64,000 nucleotides of DNA from GCA-2711565 sp963664245 (GTDB lineage Bacteria; Bacteroidota; Bacteroidia; Bacteroidales; GCA-2711565): contig OY760934.1 of the NCBI GenBank assembly GCA_963664245.1, positions 682,001-746,000 of the forward strand. The letters run 5' to 3'. The stretch's first letter is position 1, and every line of letters begins with the position of its first letter. The notes below the pieces were generated by a model that was not told the origin of the DNA, did no database searches, and was given only the letters and a program-made list of their open reading frames with translations. Positions 27,483 to 36,187 of the stretch are shown here, piece by piece. A program made the translations under genes and the position numbers.

Positions 27483-28814
27483 TTGAAAAACAATTTTTTG
27501 CATAAAATTTCATTATTTCTCTTTCTTTTATCCGTCATCATATGTAAAGGGCAAAGCATTGACACCAGCACTTACCACATGTTTACCCATTACAATCTGC
27601 TCACTAATTACGCTTACAGTAAAAAACTAAACTGGATGGATGAAGGTTATCCTGAATATCTGCTCACGGAAAAAATGATTTTAAACCTGGAACTCCGCAA
27701 AGAAAGCCGAAAATTTGAAGTGTTGGCACAACAATACCGCTTTTGGTTAAAATGCCTGAACCAAGATCCCGGGAACGATAATTTTTACACAAAACTGCTT
27801 CAAGTCATCAGAGATAAACTAAACCCCGAAAATTTTCCGCATCAGGATGATGACATTAAAAACACCATCGGAAAATACAATCATACAATCCAAAACTTCA
27901 AAGAGATTTATGCAAGCTTTCACCCCCAGATTCTTTCGTTTTATAAAGAACATGAGGAACGTATTAACCGCTTCGGGGCATTTGCATACCTGCCGGACAT
28001 GGTAGCAAAACTAGATTATACCAGCAAGAAATTTTACCTGACAGATTTACACAATTTTTTAAAATCCGAGTTTAAACCTTATGAACTGGAAGGGATTTAC
28101 CTGGACAGGAACAGCCGCAACCATCTTGCCCGGCAAGCCATCATCAAAGGCATTGTTTTTCAAATCAACAGCCGGAACGCCGGGGGATACAGCATTTACC
28201 AAGAAGCTCAACAAAATGCCGACGAAATCAACAAGGGTCTTCAGCAAAAAAACAGGTGGTTCCTGCGTATTGAAGAGCGCGACATTCCGGCTTATATTTT
28301 AATGAAGGATCTTTTTGATAAACTTTACACCAAAGCCGATCCCAACAAATGCACGGACGAAGAAGCTTATGAGTTTTATGTAAACCATCCATCGCTATTT
28401 AAACGCGATACAGCCCAATACCTTGAGGTGCTTGAAGTTTCAAAGTTGAATCCGGAGGAACGCCCTCACGAAGTAATCCGTCGGTTCAGGCAAAACGGCA
28501 TTAACGCCCTCCTGCCTAAATACGACATTAACAAGCCCTTGCCGTTTTTCACATTTACACTCGGAAAAAATCTTTACCCTCACAATGTTGTTATTAATCA
28601 TATCGCCGAAAAACTGAAAAACAAGGGGAAGTGGAGCATTGCCTACGGGCAGTCTGGCGATCAAAGTAAAAAATACTACATCCGTGTAGATGAAATTTAC
28701 CCGGGCATGAATAAGGGATTTGAAGAAGCCAAAGAAGAAATTAAAAAATATTGCAGTTTCTTAAAGAGCCAAAAAGCTTTTCTGAAACAATTGGGCATTG
28801 TTTTGGGATTCTAA
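27483..28814 (+). CDS. Secreted protein, possibly a divergent parvulin/SurA-like chaperone
   Basis: There is no ATG before the signal sequence. The start is most likely TTG at 27483, giving a short basic n-region and hydrophobic core (KISLFLFLLSVIICKGQS). The protein is about 443 residues, helical in the middle. The C-terminal part has features of SurA/PpiC proteins: DEEAYEFYVNHPSLFKRDTA, then LEVLEVSKLNPEERPHEVIRR-like text, a barrel-like stretch, and VDEIYPGMNKGFEEAKEEI, where PpiC proteins end with a similar strand-helix. Active-site residues are not obvious, so it may be a chaperone without isomerase activity. The family call is tentative. Confidence 0.55.
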   Translation: MKNNFLHKISLFLFLLSVIICKGQSIDTSTYHMFTHYNLLTNYAYSKKLNWMDEGYPEYLLTEKMILNLELRKESRKFEVLAQQYRFWLKCLNQDPGNDNFYTKLLQVIRDKLNPENFPHQDDDIKNTIGKYNHTIQNFKEIYASFHPQILSFYKEHEERINRFGAFAYLPDMVAKLDYTSKKFYLTDLHNFLKSEFKPYELEGIYLDRNSRNHLARQAIIKGIVFQINSRNAGGYSIYQEAQQNADEINKGLQQKNRWFLRIEERDIPAYILMKDLFDKLYTKADPNKCTDEEAYEFYVNHPSLFKRDTAQYLEVLEVSKLNPEERPHEVIRRFRQNGINALLPKYDINKPLPFFTFTLGKNLYPHNVVINHIAEKLKNKGKWSIAYGQSGDQSKKYYIRVDEIYPGMNKGFEEAKEEIKKYCSFLKSQKAFLKQLGIVLGF

Positions 28815-28831
28815 CCTTAACCTTCTTTCTT

Positions 28832-28863
28832 TTTGCTCTATCTCAAGTTTTTACTTAATTTTG
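28832..28863 (+). promoter_or_regulatory. Complete Bacteroidota promoter for the CHAD gene
   Basis: TTTG (28832-28835), 20 bases, then TAATTTTG (28856-28863), the full -33/-7 consensus. The start site should be near 28870. Confidence 0.6.
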
Positions 28864-28911
28864 TTGGGATTAAAAGCAACAACCACATTTAATAAGCGGG
28901 GCGAATAAAGC

Positions 28912-29745
28912 ATGCAAGAGCGAAAAATGATACTCTTTTTAGATCAATTACTCGAACTTTTTCAGACTAATCTCAATTTTACCAAAGAACGCCAGGGAGA
29001 GGAAGATATTCACCAATTGCGTTTAGCCATTAAAAAAATTAAAATTTTCCTGGCCCTTATTGAATTTGCTACCGAAAAGGAATTTCAAAAAAAAGAACAT
29101 AACAGCTTTTTTAAACCGCTTTTTAAAAAAGCCGGAGCACACCGCGATGCACAAATAAACCAAAACCTGGTTATAAACGAAAATGCGGCCATCTTTTCAG
29201 AATACAAGGAGTATCTCCGAAAGAAACAGCAAACAGCAAGTCTTGAATTGTTAAACCAAATAAATGATTTTAACCATACCCGTTTCGAGGAATTAAACAA
29301 GGTTCTGCATCAAAACATTCAAACGCTTACAAACGAAGCAATCAGCACGGCTTCGTCCTCATACATTTTAAAAAAATGGGGGAAAATCCAGGTACTTATC
29401 CCCTACATGTATGATGGCAAAGAATTGCATAAAATCCGGATCAATTTACGAGCCATTCACGAAGTTTTGGGAATGCTTAATTTCATCAATCCAACCCCAA
29501 AATTATTCGACTTCCAAACAGAGGTTAAAAGTTTGAACGACCTGATTGGCGAATGGCACGATTATTACGAGCTAGCCCTCTCCATTGCCGATTTTATGGA
29601 CATCAACATGAATAATCCCGAACTTGAAAAATTTGTAGAAAAAAGTAATCAAGAGAACCTGTTGAGGGCTCTGGAGATAAAAAACACATTAAACAAATAC
29701 ATTGCTGAAAAGAAATTTAAGATTCTTGAATGCATCCCAATATAA
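28912..29745 (+). CDS. CHAD-domain protein
   Basis: The 277-residue cytosolic protein is all-helical with the CHAD signature: conserved histidines and basic residues in EDIHQLRLAIKKIKIFLAL, KKAGAHRDAQ, LHKIRINLRAIHEVLG and LIGEWHDYYELA. CHAD domains bind polyphosphate through their basic surface and often sit with polyphosphate or triphosphate-tunnel enzymes. No CYTH/TTM domain or ppk gene is seen nearby. It is a single gene with its own promoter. The polyphosphate role is known for the family, not shown here. Confidence 0.88.
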   Translation: MQERKMILFLDQLLELFQTNLNFTKERQGEEDIHQLRLAIKKIKIFLALIEFATEKEFQKKEHNSFFKPLFKKAGAHRDAQINQNLVINENAAIFSEYKEYLRKKQQTASLELLNQINDFNHTRFEELNKVLHQNIQTLTNEAISTASSSYILKKWGKIQVLIPYMYDGKELHKIRINLRAIHEVLGMLNFINPTPKLFDFQTEVKSLNDLIGEWHDYYELALSIADFMDINMNNPELEKFVEKSNQENLLRALEIKNTLNKYIAEKKFKILECIPI

Positions 29746-29853
29746 ATCTCGGGTTCTTTCAGAAAAAGCAACATTTCTCTAAACTCCTTATAAGTATTTA
29801 TACATAATTGGCATTTAAACACTTATACTTACGAAATAATCTCTTCTTAAATA

Positions 29854-29861
29854 TAACTTTG
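29854..29861 (+). promoter_or_regulatory. Promoter -7 box for the stefin-like gene
   Basis: TAACTTTG followed by C matches TAnnTTTG, about 58 bases before the ATG. Confidence 0.45.
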
Positions 29862-29918
29862 CTATACAAAGCTAATCGCCAACTAATCGATTTTTTTATT
29901 AACCAAAATTAAATTATC

Positions 29919-30200
29919 ATGACAGAAACAATGCCTGGTGCATGGACTGAGTACAGCAACTCAATCACACCGGAAGCTAAAAAAGTATTTGAGAAAGCAT
30001 TTGAAAACTGGGTAGGCGCAAGATTTGAAGCCGTTGCTTTTGCAACCCAAGTCGTTTCAGGTATTAATTACAGTTTTTTCTGTAACACAGAAAACAGTGT
30101 AAGATATCCCACAACCTATCCAACATTAGTCCGAATTTACCAATCGGTGGATGGCGTAATCCACCATCCTGAGATTGTTGATCTGAGCCAAGATCGATAG
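29919..30200 (+). CDS. Stefin-like (type 1 cystatin) protein, predicted cytosolic cysteine-protease inhibitor
   Basis: The 93-residue protein has no signal peptide. It follows the stefin plan: an N-terminal Met-x-Gly-Ala trunk (MPGAW, 5-9), a helix (about 19-32), then FEAVAFATQVVSGINYSFFC, containing the first binding loop QVVSG (44-48; cystatin consensus QxVxG), then a strand LVRIYQS and the region of the second loop (HHPEIVDL). The order and spacing match stefins (about 98 residues), which block papain-like proteases with these three wedges. Such proteins are rare in bacteria. It has its own promoter and terminator. The target protease is unknown; none is visible in the window. Confidence 0.7.
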   Translation: MTETMPGAWTEYSNSITPEAKKVFEKAFENWVGARFEAVAFATQVVSGINYSFFCNTENSVRYPTTYPTLVRIYQSVDGVIHHPEIVDLSQDR

Positions 30201-30203
30201 GAC

Positions 30204-30237
30204 AAAAAAAGATAAGCACTTGCTTATCTTTTTTTTA
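30204..30237 (+). terminator. Strong terminator after the stefin-like gene
   Basis: A 14-bp perfect stem (AAAAAAAGATAAGC / GCTTATCTTTTTTT) with a 4-base loop starts 4 bases past the stop codon and ends in a T run. Confidence 0.9.
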
Positions 30238-30330
30238 TTTCATTTTTCCTTCCTTTTTTTTGCTAATCTTGTAATAAAATCCGAATTCTCAACACTAAAC
30301 TTACAAAATCAAACATTATTGCATTAATAA

Positions 30331-30852
30331 ATGGAGAATCCTGGTCAAGAAGTTTTATTTACAAAAGTGTTTGAAGACAACAAGGCACAAATATCACGCT
30401 TATGTTCGGCTTACCTTGATAACAAATACGAAACCGAAGATTTGTTCCAGGAGGTGATGATAAATGTATGGAAAAGCCTGCCCAATTTTCGGGGCGATGC
30501 AAAAATCAGCACATGGGTTTACCGCATAGCTGTGAACACAGCCATATTGTTTAACAAACGAAATAAAAAAGAGAAACAATTATTCAGCAAACAGGAAATT
30601 TACGAATCCTATTTAAAAACATCCGGCATTGAAGATTCAAATACCCAAGATCAGGAAAACCTTAAAATGTTAAAACAATGCATCAATCAGCTTGCTAAAC
30701 TCGACCGTATTATCATTTCTCTTTTGCTGGAAGGATTAAAATACCAGGAAATAGCAGAAATTACAGGATTAAGCGTAAATCATGTTGGCGTAAAAATTAA
30801 CCGGATCAAACCTATACTTTTAAAAAAGATGAAGGGAGGTTATGATGAATGA
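30331..30852 (+). CDS. ECF-type RNA polymerase sigma factor
   Basis: The 173-residue protein has sigma region 2 (YLDNKYETEDLFQEVMINVW and STWVYRIAVNTAI) and region 4 (LAKLDRIIISLLLEGLKYQE, then IAEITGLSVNHVGVKINRIK). It lacks regions 1 and 3, as in extracytoplasmic-function sigma factors. It overlaps the next gene, a membrane protein likely to act as its anti-sigma factor. The promoter set it controls is unknown. No promoter consensus was found in the 90 bases upstream, so it may be auto-regulated. Confidence 0.92.
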   Translation: MENPGQEVLFTKVFEDNKAQISRLCSAYLDNKYETEDLFQEVMINVWKSLPNFRGDAKISTWVYRIAVNTAILFNKRNKKEKQLFSKQEIYESYLKTSGIEDSNTQDQENLKMLKQCINQLAKLDRIIISLLLEGLKYQEIAEITGLSVNHVGVKINRIKPILLKKMKGGYDE

Positions 30853-31462
30853 TATTCAATCATTATCAAATTTATGGCAGAAAGATTACTCTTCGGTCAT
30901 CAAAAAAGAGATAAATCAACAGGACATTAAAATTCTTAACAAACTTGAGAAACACGAAAAAAATCAAATTAAACTCGCAAAAATTAAAATAACAACAGTT
31001 GCAATCTGCTTGTTTTGTATTTACTACACTATTGTTTCGAATGGCGATTTCTCAAGCTTTATTCTTGCAGGATTAGCATGGATCAGTTTAACAATTATAT
31101 TGGGGATGATTTATTTCTGGCAAAAACAATTCCGGGTTTCGAAACAGGATTATAAACAGAACACACTGGATTTTATTAAAGAAACAACTTCTAAATTAAA
31201 ATCCGAAACAAAAATGATTAATCAATTTGTTCCGCTGTTTGTCATTAGTTTGGTTATTGGTTTGAACCTGATTTACATCGACTTATTGAAGGACCAGAAT
31301 GATTCGCAACGGCTACTAATGCACCTTGGATTTTCAGTCTTCTGTATTTTAATTGCTTTTATGGCACTACAAATCCGTAAAAAACGCTATCAAAAAACCT
31401 TTATGCCATTAATCGACGAATTAGCCCATCTTAAAAAAAGTATTGAAAATGAAGAACTATAA
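30842..31462 (+). CDS. Membrane protein coupled to the ECF sigma factor (putative anti-sigma)
   Basis: The 206-residue protein has a cytosolic N-terminal region of about 50 residues rich in Lys and Glu, four membrane segments in two pairs, and a basic C-terminal tail. Its ATG overlaps the end of the sigma gene by 11 bases. The position and membrane topology fit an anti-sigma or sensor role, but no zinc-binding ZAS motif (HxxxCxxC) is present. I do not recognise the family. Confidence 0.7.
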   Translation: MMNDIQSLSNLWQKDYSSVIKKEINQQDIKILNKLEKHEKNQIKLAKIKITTVAICLFCIYYTIVSNGDFSSFILAGLAWISLTIILGMIYFWQKQFRVSKQDYKQNTLDFIKETTSKLKSETKMINQFVPLFVISLVIGLNLIYIDLLKDQNDSQRLLMHLGFSVFCILIAFMALQIRKKRYQKTFMPLIDELAHLKKSIENEEL

Positions 31463-31640
31463 AAAATACTACCTCACTGCCGGCATCGTATCTTTAATCA
31501 CAAGCCTAATTTTAAGTGCCTTAAACTCCGACTTAACGTATATAAACTTTCTGGCCGGTTTGTTTATAGGCCTTTCAGTTCCCTTAAACTTGTACGGAAT
31601 ATGGTTATACGGGCGGTACATAAAAAAACAGAGTATCTAA
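31449..31640 (+). CDS. Small membrane protein of the sigma operon
   Basis: This 63-residue protein starts at ATG 31449, inside the end of the previous gene, so it is the third gene of the sigma operon. It has two membrane segments (about 8-24 and 31-52) and a basic C-terminus (GRYIKKQSI). No family is recognised. Confidence 0.65.
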   Translation: MKNYKKYYLTAGIVSLITSLILSALNSDLTYINFLAGLFIGLSVPLNLYGIWLYGRYIKKQSI

Positions 31641-31667
31641 GAAACTATTTTACTTAAAAATTAAAAC

Positions 31668-33557
31668 TTATTTAGCAGAGAGTATAACGAACTCCGTGCG
31701 ACGGTTGGCAGCTTTTCCTTCTTCGTTTTCATTGGATTGAACCGCTTGGGTTTCGCCATAACCTTTATAGGCCAAACGTGAGGCATTGATCCCGTGTTGA
31801 ATCAAATAATCATACACCGCTTTGGCACGGTTTTCCGACAATGTTTGGTTATATTCGTGCGAACCTACATTATCGGTATGCCCGCCTATTTCGATTTTAA
31901 CGGAAGGATTATTATTTAAGAACTCAAGCAAAACCGACAGTTCTGTCATTGATTCCGGGAGCAAATCATATTTCCCGCTTTCAAAAAACACGTTCCGAAG
32001 AGCCACTTTTTGATTGGGTTTAATCGGCTGTAAAGCAATCTTCAAAGTATCCGTATCATTGATAAAATCATCCACCTTAAAATTCCCGGAATAAAACAAG
32101 TAGCCCTCTTTCTTCACATGAAATGCAAAGGATTTACTCAGGGGCAAAGGAACGATAAAATAGCCGGTTCTGGCAAAAGATTGGGCTCCGGCATAAGTTT
32201 CTCCATTATCCAAATCAAACAATTCAATTTTGGCAAAAAGCGGATCATGGTTTTCCGAATCAAAAACCAATCCCTTAATATAAGTAACCCGGCTGGGATT
32301 ATAAGTTGGCAAAGTAAAATGACAGATATCAAAATCGGTTTCTTTCACCGACAAAAAAGCATTTTGTCCATCGGGGGCAATAATCATGTTAATTTCATCC
32401 CGCGAAGTATTGATGGGATAGCCCAGATTTTTGGCTTCGCCCCAATTCCCTTTTTCATCTTTTTCAGCATAAAACAAATCAAAACCGCCCATACCCGGGC
32501 GACCCTTCGAAGAAAAATAAAGGCTACGTGAATCGGCATGGATAAAAGGAGCCATTTCATCTTCAGGCGTATTAATGTACGAACCCAAATTTTTCGGTTT
32601 CGAAAACAGCCCGTCCGGCTGAAGCGTAGAACACCAGATGTCGGAACCACCAAAACCACCTTCGCGTTTACTGGCAAAAAACAAGGTTTTGCCATCGGCC
32701 GAAAAACAAGCCTGCGAATCCCACGCTTTGGAGTTTACGTTAGGCCCCAAATTAAAAACCTTTTTTTCTTCCGACAATAATGACATAACGTACAAGTCGC
32801 AACTCCCCACACCTTTTGAATGGCAGGCCGTAAAAAATAAATACCGCCCATCAGCCGAAAGTGAAGCCGCCCCTACCCTGTCCTGCATATCTTCGGGCAG
32901 TTCAAAGGGTTTGAAATTTCTCAGGCTGTCGTTTTGTAAGTCTGCTTCAATGATAGTTTCCGAGTAAAATCTATTCCCGGCTCCGTCTTCACTTTCCAAT
33001 TTTTTCTGGGTGAAAAGCAATTTTTTCCCATCCAGGCTAATGCCGTTTACATATTCTTCGGTTCCTTCCGAGAAGTAAAACAATTTCTTTTTTTCGATTT
33101 CCAGCGGTTGCAAAAAAGCCTCCTGGCGAAAAACCGCCGATTTTATAATTTGATTGGCTTTATACTTTTCCGATGATAAAGAACGCCCGGAGGATAAAAT
33201 TTTAGAAGCATAACGGGTGGCCATGCTAAAACGTTCAATATCCAACGAAAGCTCAGCCAGGGTTAAATTCAGTTTAAAATATTTAGCACTATCAAGGCGT
33301 ATTCCTTTTTGGTAAGACGATAACGCAGCTTTTTTATTATCTTTATCCTGATAAATATCTGCCAGCAAAATATAAGGATCGGCAAAAGTTGAATCTTTTG
33401 AAATCGCTTTTACAGCATAAATGGTCGCTGCTTTAAAATCATTTTCCTGGTAAAACCCGATCGCTTTTTTCTGCAATAAAACGGCAGCATTCCTGTTTTG
33501 GGCATGGATGAACAGGTGAGAAAAGAGAATAAGGACAATTGAAGCAAATAAACGCAT
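31668..33557 (-). CDS. OmpA-family protein with N-terminal TPR and PD40 beta-propeller
   Basis: The 629-residue protein has a signal peptide (MRLFASIVLILFSHLFIHAQ), TPR-like repeats (about 25-130), PD40/WD40-like propeller blades (SADGRYLFFTACHSKGVGS, FSADGKTLFFASKREGG, HADSRSLYFSSKGRPG), a carboxypeptidase-regulatory-like fold (about 425-500), and an OmpA C-terminal domain (IEIGGHTDNVGSHEYN, then LSENRAKAVYDYL) that binds peptidoglycan. This is the PorE-like layout found with type IX secretion and gliding proteins in Bacteroidota, though a type IX role is not shown. It is the last gene of the folD operon. Confidence 0.88.
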   Translation of the reverse strand: MRLFASIVLILFSHLFIHAQNRNAAVLLQKKAIGFYQENDFKAATIYAVKAISKDSTFADPYILLADIYQDKDNKKAALSSYQKGIRLDSAKYFKLNLTLAELSLDIERFSMATRYASKILSSGRSLSSEKYKANQIIKSAVFRQEAFLQPLEIEKKKLFYFSEGTEEYVNGISLDGKKLLFTQKKLESEDGAGNRFYSETIIEADLQNDSLRNFKPFELPEDMQDRVGAASLSADGRYLFFTACHSKGVGSCDLYVMSLLSEEKKVFNLGPNVNSKAWDSQACFSADGKTLFFASKREGGFGGSDIWCSTLQPDGLFSKPKNLGSYINTPEDEMAPFIHADSRSLYFSSKGRPGMGGFDLFYAEKDEKGNWGEAKNLGYPINTSRDEINMIIAPDGQNAFLSVKETDFDICHFTLPTYNPSRVTYIKGLVFDSENHDPLFAKIELFDLDNGETYAGAQSFARTGYFIVPLPLSKSFAFHVKKEGYLFYSGNFKVDDFINDTDTLKIALQPIKPNQKVALRNVFFESGKYDLLPESMTELSVLLEFLNNNPSVKIEIGGHTDNVGSHEYNQTLSENRAKAVYDYLIQHGINASRLAYKGYGETQAVQSNENEEGKAANRRTEFVILSAK

Positions 33558-33566
33558 CCTCCTAAA

Positions 33567-34199
33567 TTAAGGAATTTTCATGTATTTATGGCTTTGCAAA
33601 GAAATTTTCCATTTCGGGTGGTTCATGGCATATTCCACGAGCAGAGGCATAATTTTATCGCTCACGCTCCATTCGGGTTGTAAAAACAATTGGCAGTTGG
33701 AGTTCACCAATTTTGCATTTTCTTCGGCCCAGACAATATAGCTTTCATCCTGGATCACGACTTTTAATTCGTTTGCTTTCTGTAGAACCTCAATTTGGGG
33801 CGGTTGCTGGCGTTTTGGACTCAAGCAAATCCAGTCCCAATCACCGCTTAAAGGATAAGCCCCGGAAGTTTCAACAAAGGTTTTCACCCCCTGTTTATGC
33901 AATTGGAAAGTCAGGTAATCCAGCGGATACAAAGAAGGTTCGCCACCTGTAACCACCACTGCTTTTGCCGGGTATTTTGCAGCCCGTTCTACAATTTCAT
34001 CGGTTTGAACCGGCGGAAAATGTTTGGCGTTCCACGACTCTTTCGAATCGCACCAGTAGCAGCCCACATCGCATCCACCAATACGGATAAAATAAGCGGC
34101 CTGTCCTGTATGCGCCCCTTCGCCCTGCAAAGTGTAAAATTCCTCCATCAAAGGGAGTTTTTTACCATTCTCTAATAATTCAGTTACATTATCCGTCAT
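33567..34199 (-). CDS. queE: 7-carboxy-7-deazaguanine synthase
   Basis: The 210-residue radical-SAM enzyme makes 7-carboxy-7-deazaguanine in the queuosine/7-deazaguanine pathway. The iron-sulfur cysteines are in GGCDVGCYWCDS (CX3CX2C), followed by the SAM-binding VVVTGGEPSLYPL and the family marker LSPKRQQPP. The opening LPLMEEFYTLQGEGAHTGQA is typical. No queC, queD or queF is in the window. It lies between a lipoprotein gene and the OmpA gene with gaps of about 10 bases. Confidence 0.93.
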   Translation of the reverse strand: MTDNVTELLENGKKLPLMEEFYTLQGEGAHTGQAAYFIRIGGCDVGCYWCDSKESWNAKHFPPVQTDEIVERAAKYPAKAVVVTGGEPSLYPLDYLTFQLHKQGVKTFVETSGAYPLSGDWDWICLSPKRQQPPQIEVLQKANELKVVIQDESYIVWAEENAKLVNSNCQLFLQPEWSVSDKIMPLLVEYAMNHPKWKISLQSHKYMKIP

Positions 34200-34210
34200 T
34201 TAAAAAAGGT

Positions 34211-35143
34211 TTAATTCACGTTCTTTAATACAGTAGTGTTCAACCTAAAAAGCTGTTGAGGCGAAGCTTTTGTTTTTTCGCCAGATATAAAAACTACATC
34301 TTCCTCTACAAATGCAACAGCTTCAACCTGACTAAACAGCGAAGGAAACAAAAATTTCTTCGAACTTCCCTGCAAAAAATTATCGGCCGTATAATCATTA
34401 AACAACCAAATGGTCGGAATCCAGCTCCCATCCCTGTAGCCCAGCAAAAATAATTCGCCGGAAGAGCTAAGATCAGCCGAAGTCACCAAGCAATTTACAT
34501 CAAATTCATCGCGCAAAACTGCTTTATGTGTACCCGGAGCATTGCTTAACTCATACATTTTAGTGTGCTCATTGCCACGGTTCTTCGAAAAAAGATAAAT
34601 TTTATTGTTGGTAGCAATCATCGCCTCACAATCGAAATTGTGGTTTTTACGGCTCGAAAAATCAGTCTGATCCTCATACGAAAAGTTAATGATCTCAGCC
34701 GTTACATTGGCATCGCCACTCTCCGGGATCAACTGTTTATCGATGCGGTAAATTTTCAGATCGGTACGGGTTCCCCTGTTATTTCCGAAATCGCCCACGT
34801 AAATATAATTGTCATCCATGGCCAGTTCTTCCCAATCGATGTTTGAACCATTGGCAATGGTAATTCGCTGGTCGATGTCGCCATTTACAGTATCAAAACG
34901 GTACAAAATTTCATCGCCACCACTATCGTTGTGGGAGTAACATTCTCCGTTCCAGAAAATCAAGCCTGAGGTTTCATCAATGGCTGATGGCAGATAAAAC
35001 TTATGTTCCGGCCTGACCTTTGGGTCATCACCAGTTTGAGCGTCCTGTTCCGATGAATTATGGGTCGAACAAGATGGCAATACAAAAAACAAAAACAGGC
35101 CTAATAATACCACGATATTAAGCCTTTTATAAAATGAGTTCAT
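34211..35143 (-). CDS. Lipoprotein with a predicted beta-propeller (phytase/SdiA-regulated-like)
   Basis: The 310-residue protein starts with a lipoprotein signal (VVLLGLFLFFVLPSC). The mature part has repeated strands and acidic turns (NGECYSHNDSGGDEILYRFD, IDWEELAMDDNYIYVGDFGN, NFDCEAMIATNNKIYLFSK) that look like propeller blades of the SdiA-regulated or esterase-like phytase group. The catalytic function is not known. It sits 10 bases after folD and 11 before queE, probably for shared expression rather than a shared pathway. Confidence 0.65.
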   Translation of the reverse strand: MNSFYKRLNIVVLLGLFLFFVLPSCSTHNSSEQDAQTGDDPKVRPEHKFYLPSAIDETSGLIFWNGECYSHNDSGGDEILYRFDTVNGDIDQRITIANGSNIDWEELAMDDNYIYVGDFGNNRGTRTDLKIYRIDKQLIPESGDANVTAEIINFSYEDQTDFSSRKNHNFDCEAMIATNNKIYLFSKNRGNEHTKMYELSNAPGTHKAVLRDEFDVNCLVTSADLSSSGELFLLGYRDGSWIPTIWLFNDYTADNFLQGSSKKFLFPSLFSQVEAVAFVEEDVVFISGEKTKASPQQLFRLNTTVLKNVN

Positions 35144-35153
35144 ACTAAAATTT

Positions 35154-36035
35154 TTAACCGTAAATTTCTTTTTTCGACGCTTTAAGCGTATTTTGAATCA
35201 AAGATACAATGGTCATTGGGCCAACACCACCCGGAACCGGAGTAATTTTGCTAACTTTTTGTTTTACGCCTTCAAAATCGACATCGCCTTTCAGTTTGAA
35301 ACCCGATTTGGTTTGGTCGGATTTTACACGGTGCATTCCTACATCAATGACAACAGCTCCTTTTTTCACCATGTCTTCTTTAATAAACTCTAAAGAACCA
35401 ATGGCCGCAATTAAAATATCGGCCGAAGCACAAATTTCTTTCAGGTTTTCGGTACGGCTGTGGCAAAGCGTAACCGTAGCGTTGGCATTTTTTGCTTTGC
35501 GAGAAAGCAGAATGCTCATGGGGGTTCCAACAATATTGCTGCGGCCAACCACGACCACGCTTTTACCTTCGGTTTCAACTTTTGAACGTTCCAGCAACTG
35601 CATAATTCCATAAGGAGTTGCCGAAATATAGGCCGGTAAATTCAGCACCATGCGCCCCACGTTTACCGGGTGGAAGCCATCCACGTCTTTTTTAGGATCA
35701 ATGGCTTCGATAACTTTATTTTCGTCAATATGTTTGGGAAGCGGAAGTTGTACGATAAAGCCGTCAATTTCCGGGTCATTGTTCAAAAAACCAACAATAT
35801 CCAGCAATTCTTTTTCAGTAATAGTGTCGGGGTAACGGTATACCGACGACATCATGCCCACAGCCTTGCAGGCTTTTTCTTTGGAGGCCACGTAAGTTTG
35901 GCTGGCTGGATCTTCGCCCACTAAAACGGCGGCCAAATGCGGACATTTATCCTCATTATCAATCATGCTTGCCACTTCTTTAGCGATCTCAGCTTTAATT
36001 TCCGCGGCTATTTTTTTTCCGTCAATTAATTCCAT
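35154..36035 (-). CDS. folD: Methylenetetrahydrofolate dehydrogenase / cyclohydrolase
   Basis: The 293-residue bifunctional enzyme interconverts 5,10-methylene-THF and 10-formyl-THF with NADP. Family motifs: the catalytic Lys/Tyr region QTYVASKEKACKAVGM, GFIVQLPLPKHI, and the binding motifs SVVVVGRSNIVGTPMS and TPVPGGVGPMTIVSL. Length matches the family (about 285). It heads the operon folD–lipoprotein–queE–OmpA; gaps are 9-11 bases, and the next upstream gene, ffh, is 146 bases away, behind a heptamer repeat. Confidence 0.95.
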   Translation of the reverse strand: MELIDGKKIAAEIKAEIAKEVASMIDNEDKCPHLAAVLVGEDPASQTYVASKEKACKAVGMMSSVYRYPDTITEKELLDIVGFLNNDPEIDGFIVQLPLPKHIDENKVIEAIDPKKDVDGFHPVNVGRMVLNLPAYISATPYGIMQLLERSKVETEGKSVVVVGRSNIVGTPMSILLSRKAKNANATVTLCHSRTENLKEICASADILIAAIGSLEFIKEDMVKKGAVVIDVGMHRVKSDQTKSGFKLKGDVDFEGVKQKVSKITPVPGGVGPMTIVSLIQNTLKASKKEIYG

Positions 36036-36124
36036 AAAATACGCTTTTAGCTATTGGCTATTCGCCTTTAGCAATTTTTTGCATTAAACTATTTATTTGT
36101 TTTTGGAGTTTTGTTAAGACCTAT

Positions 36125-36187
36125 CCCAATTCCTAATTCTAAACTCCAAACTCAGAACTTCAAACTCCGAACTCCTCTTTCCTAATT
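36125..36187. repeat. Nine degenerate heptamer repeats after ffh (CCxAACT type)
   Basis: Read as units of seven: CCCAATT, CCTAATT, CTAAACT, CCAAACT, CAGAACT, TCAAACT, CCGAACT, CCTCTTT, CCTAATT. The last unit overlaps the ffh stop codon (36182-36184). The consensus is the reverse complement of the array on the other side of ffh. Confidence 0.75.
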
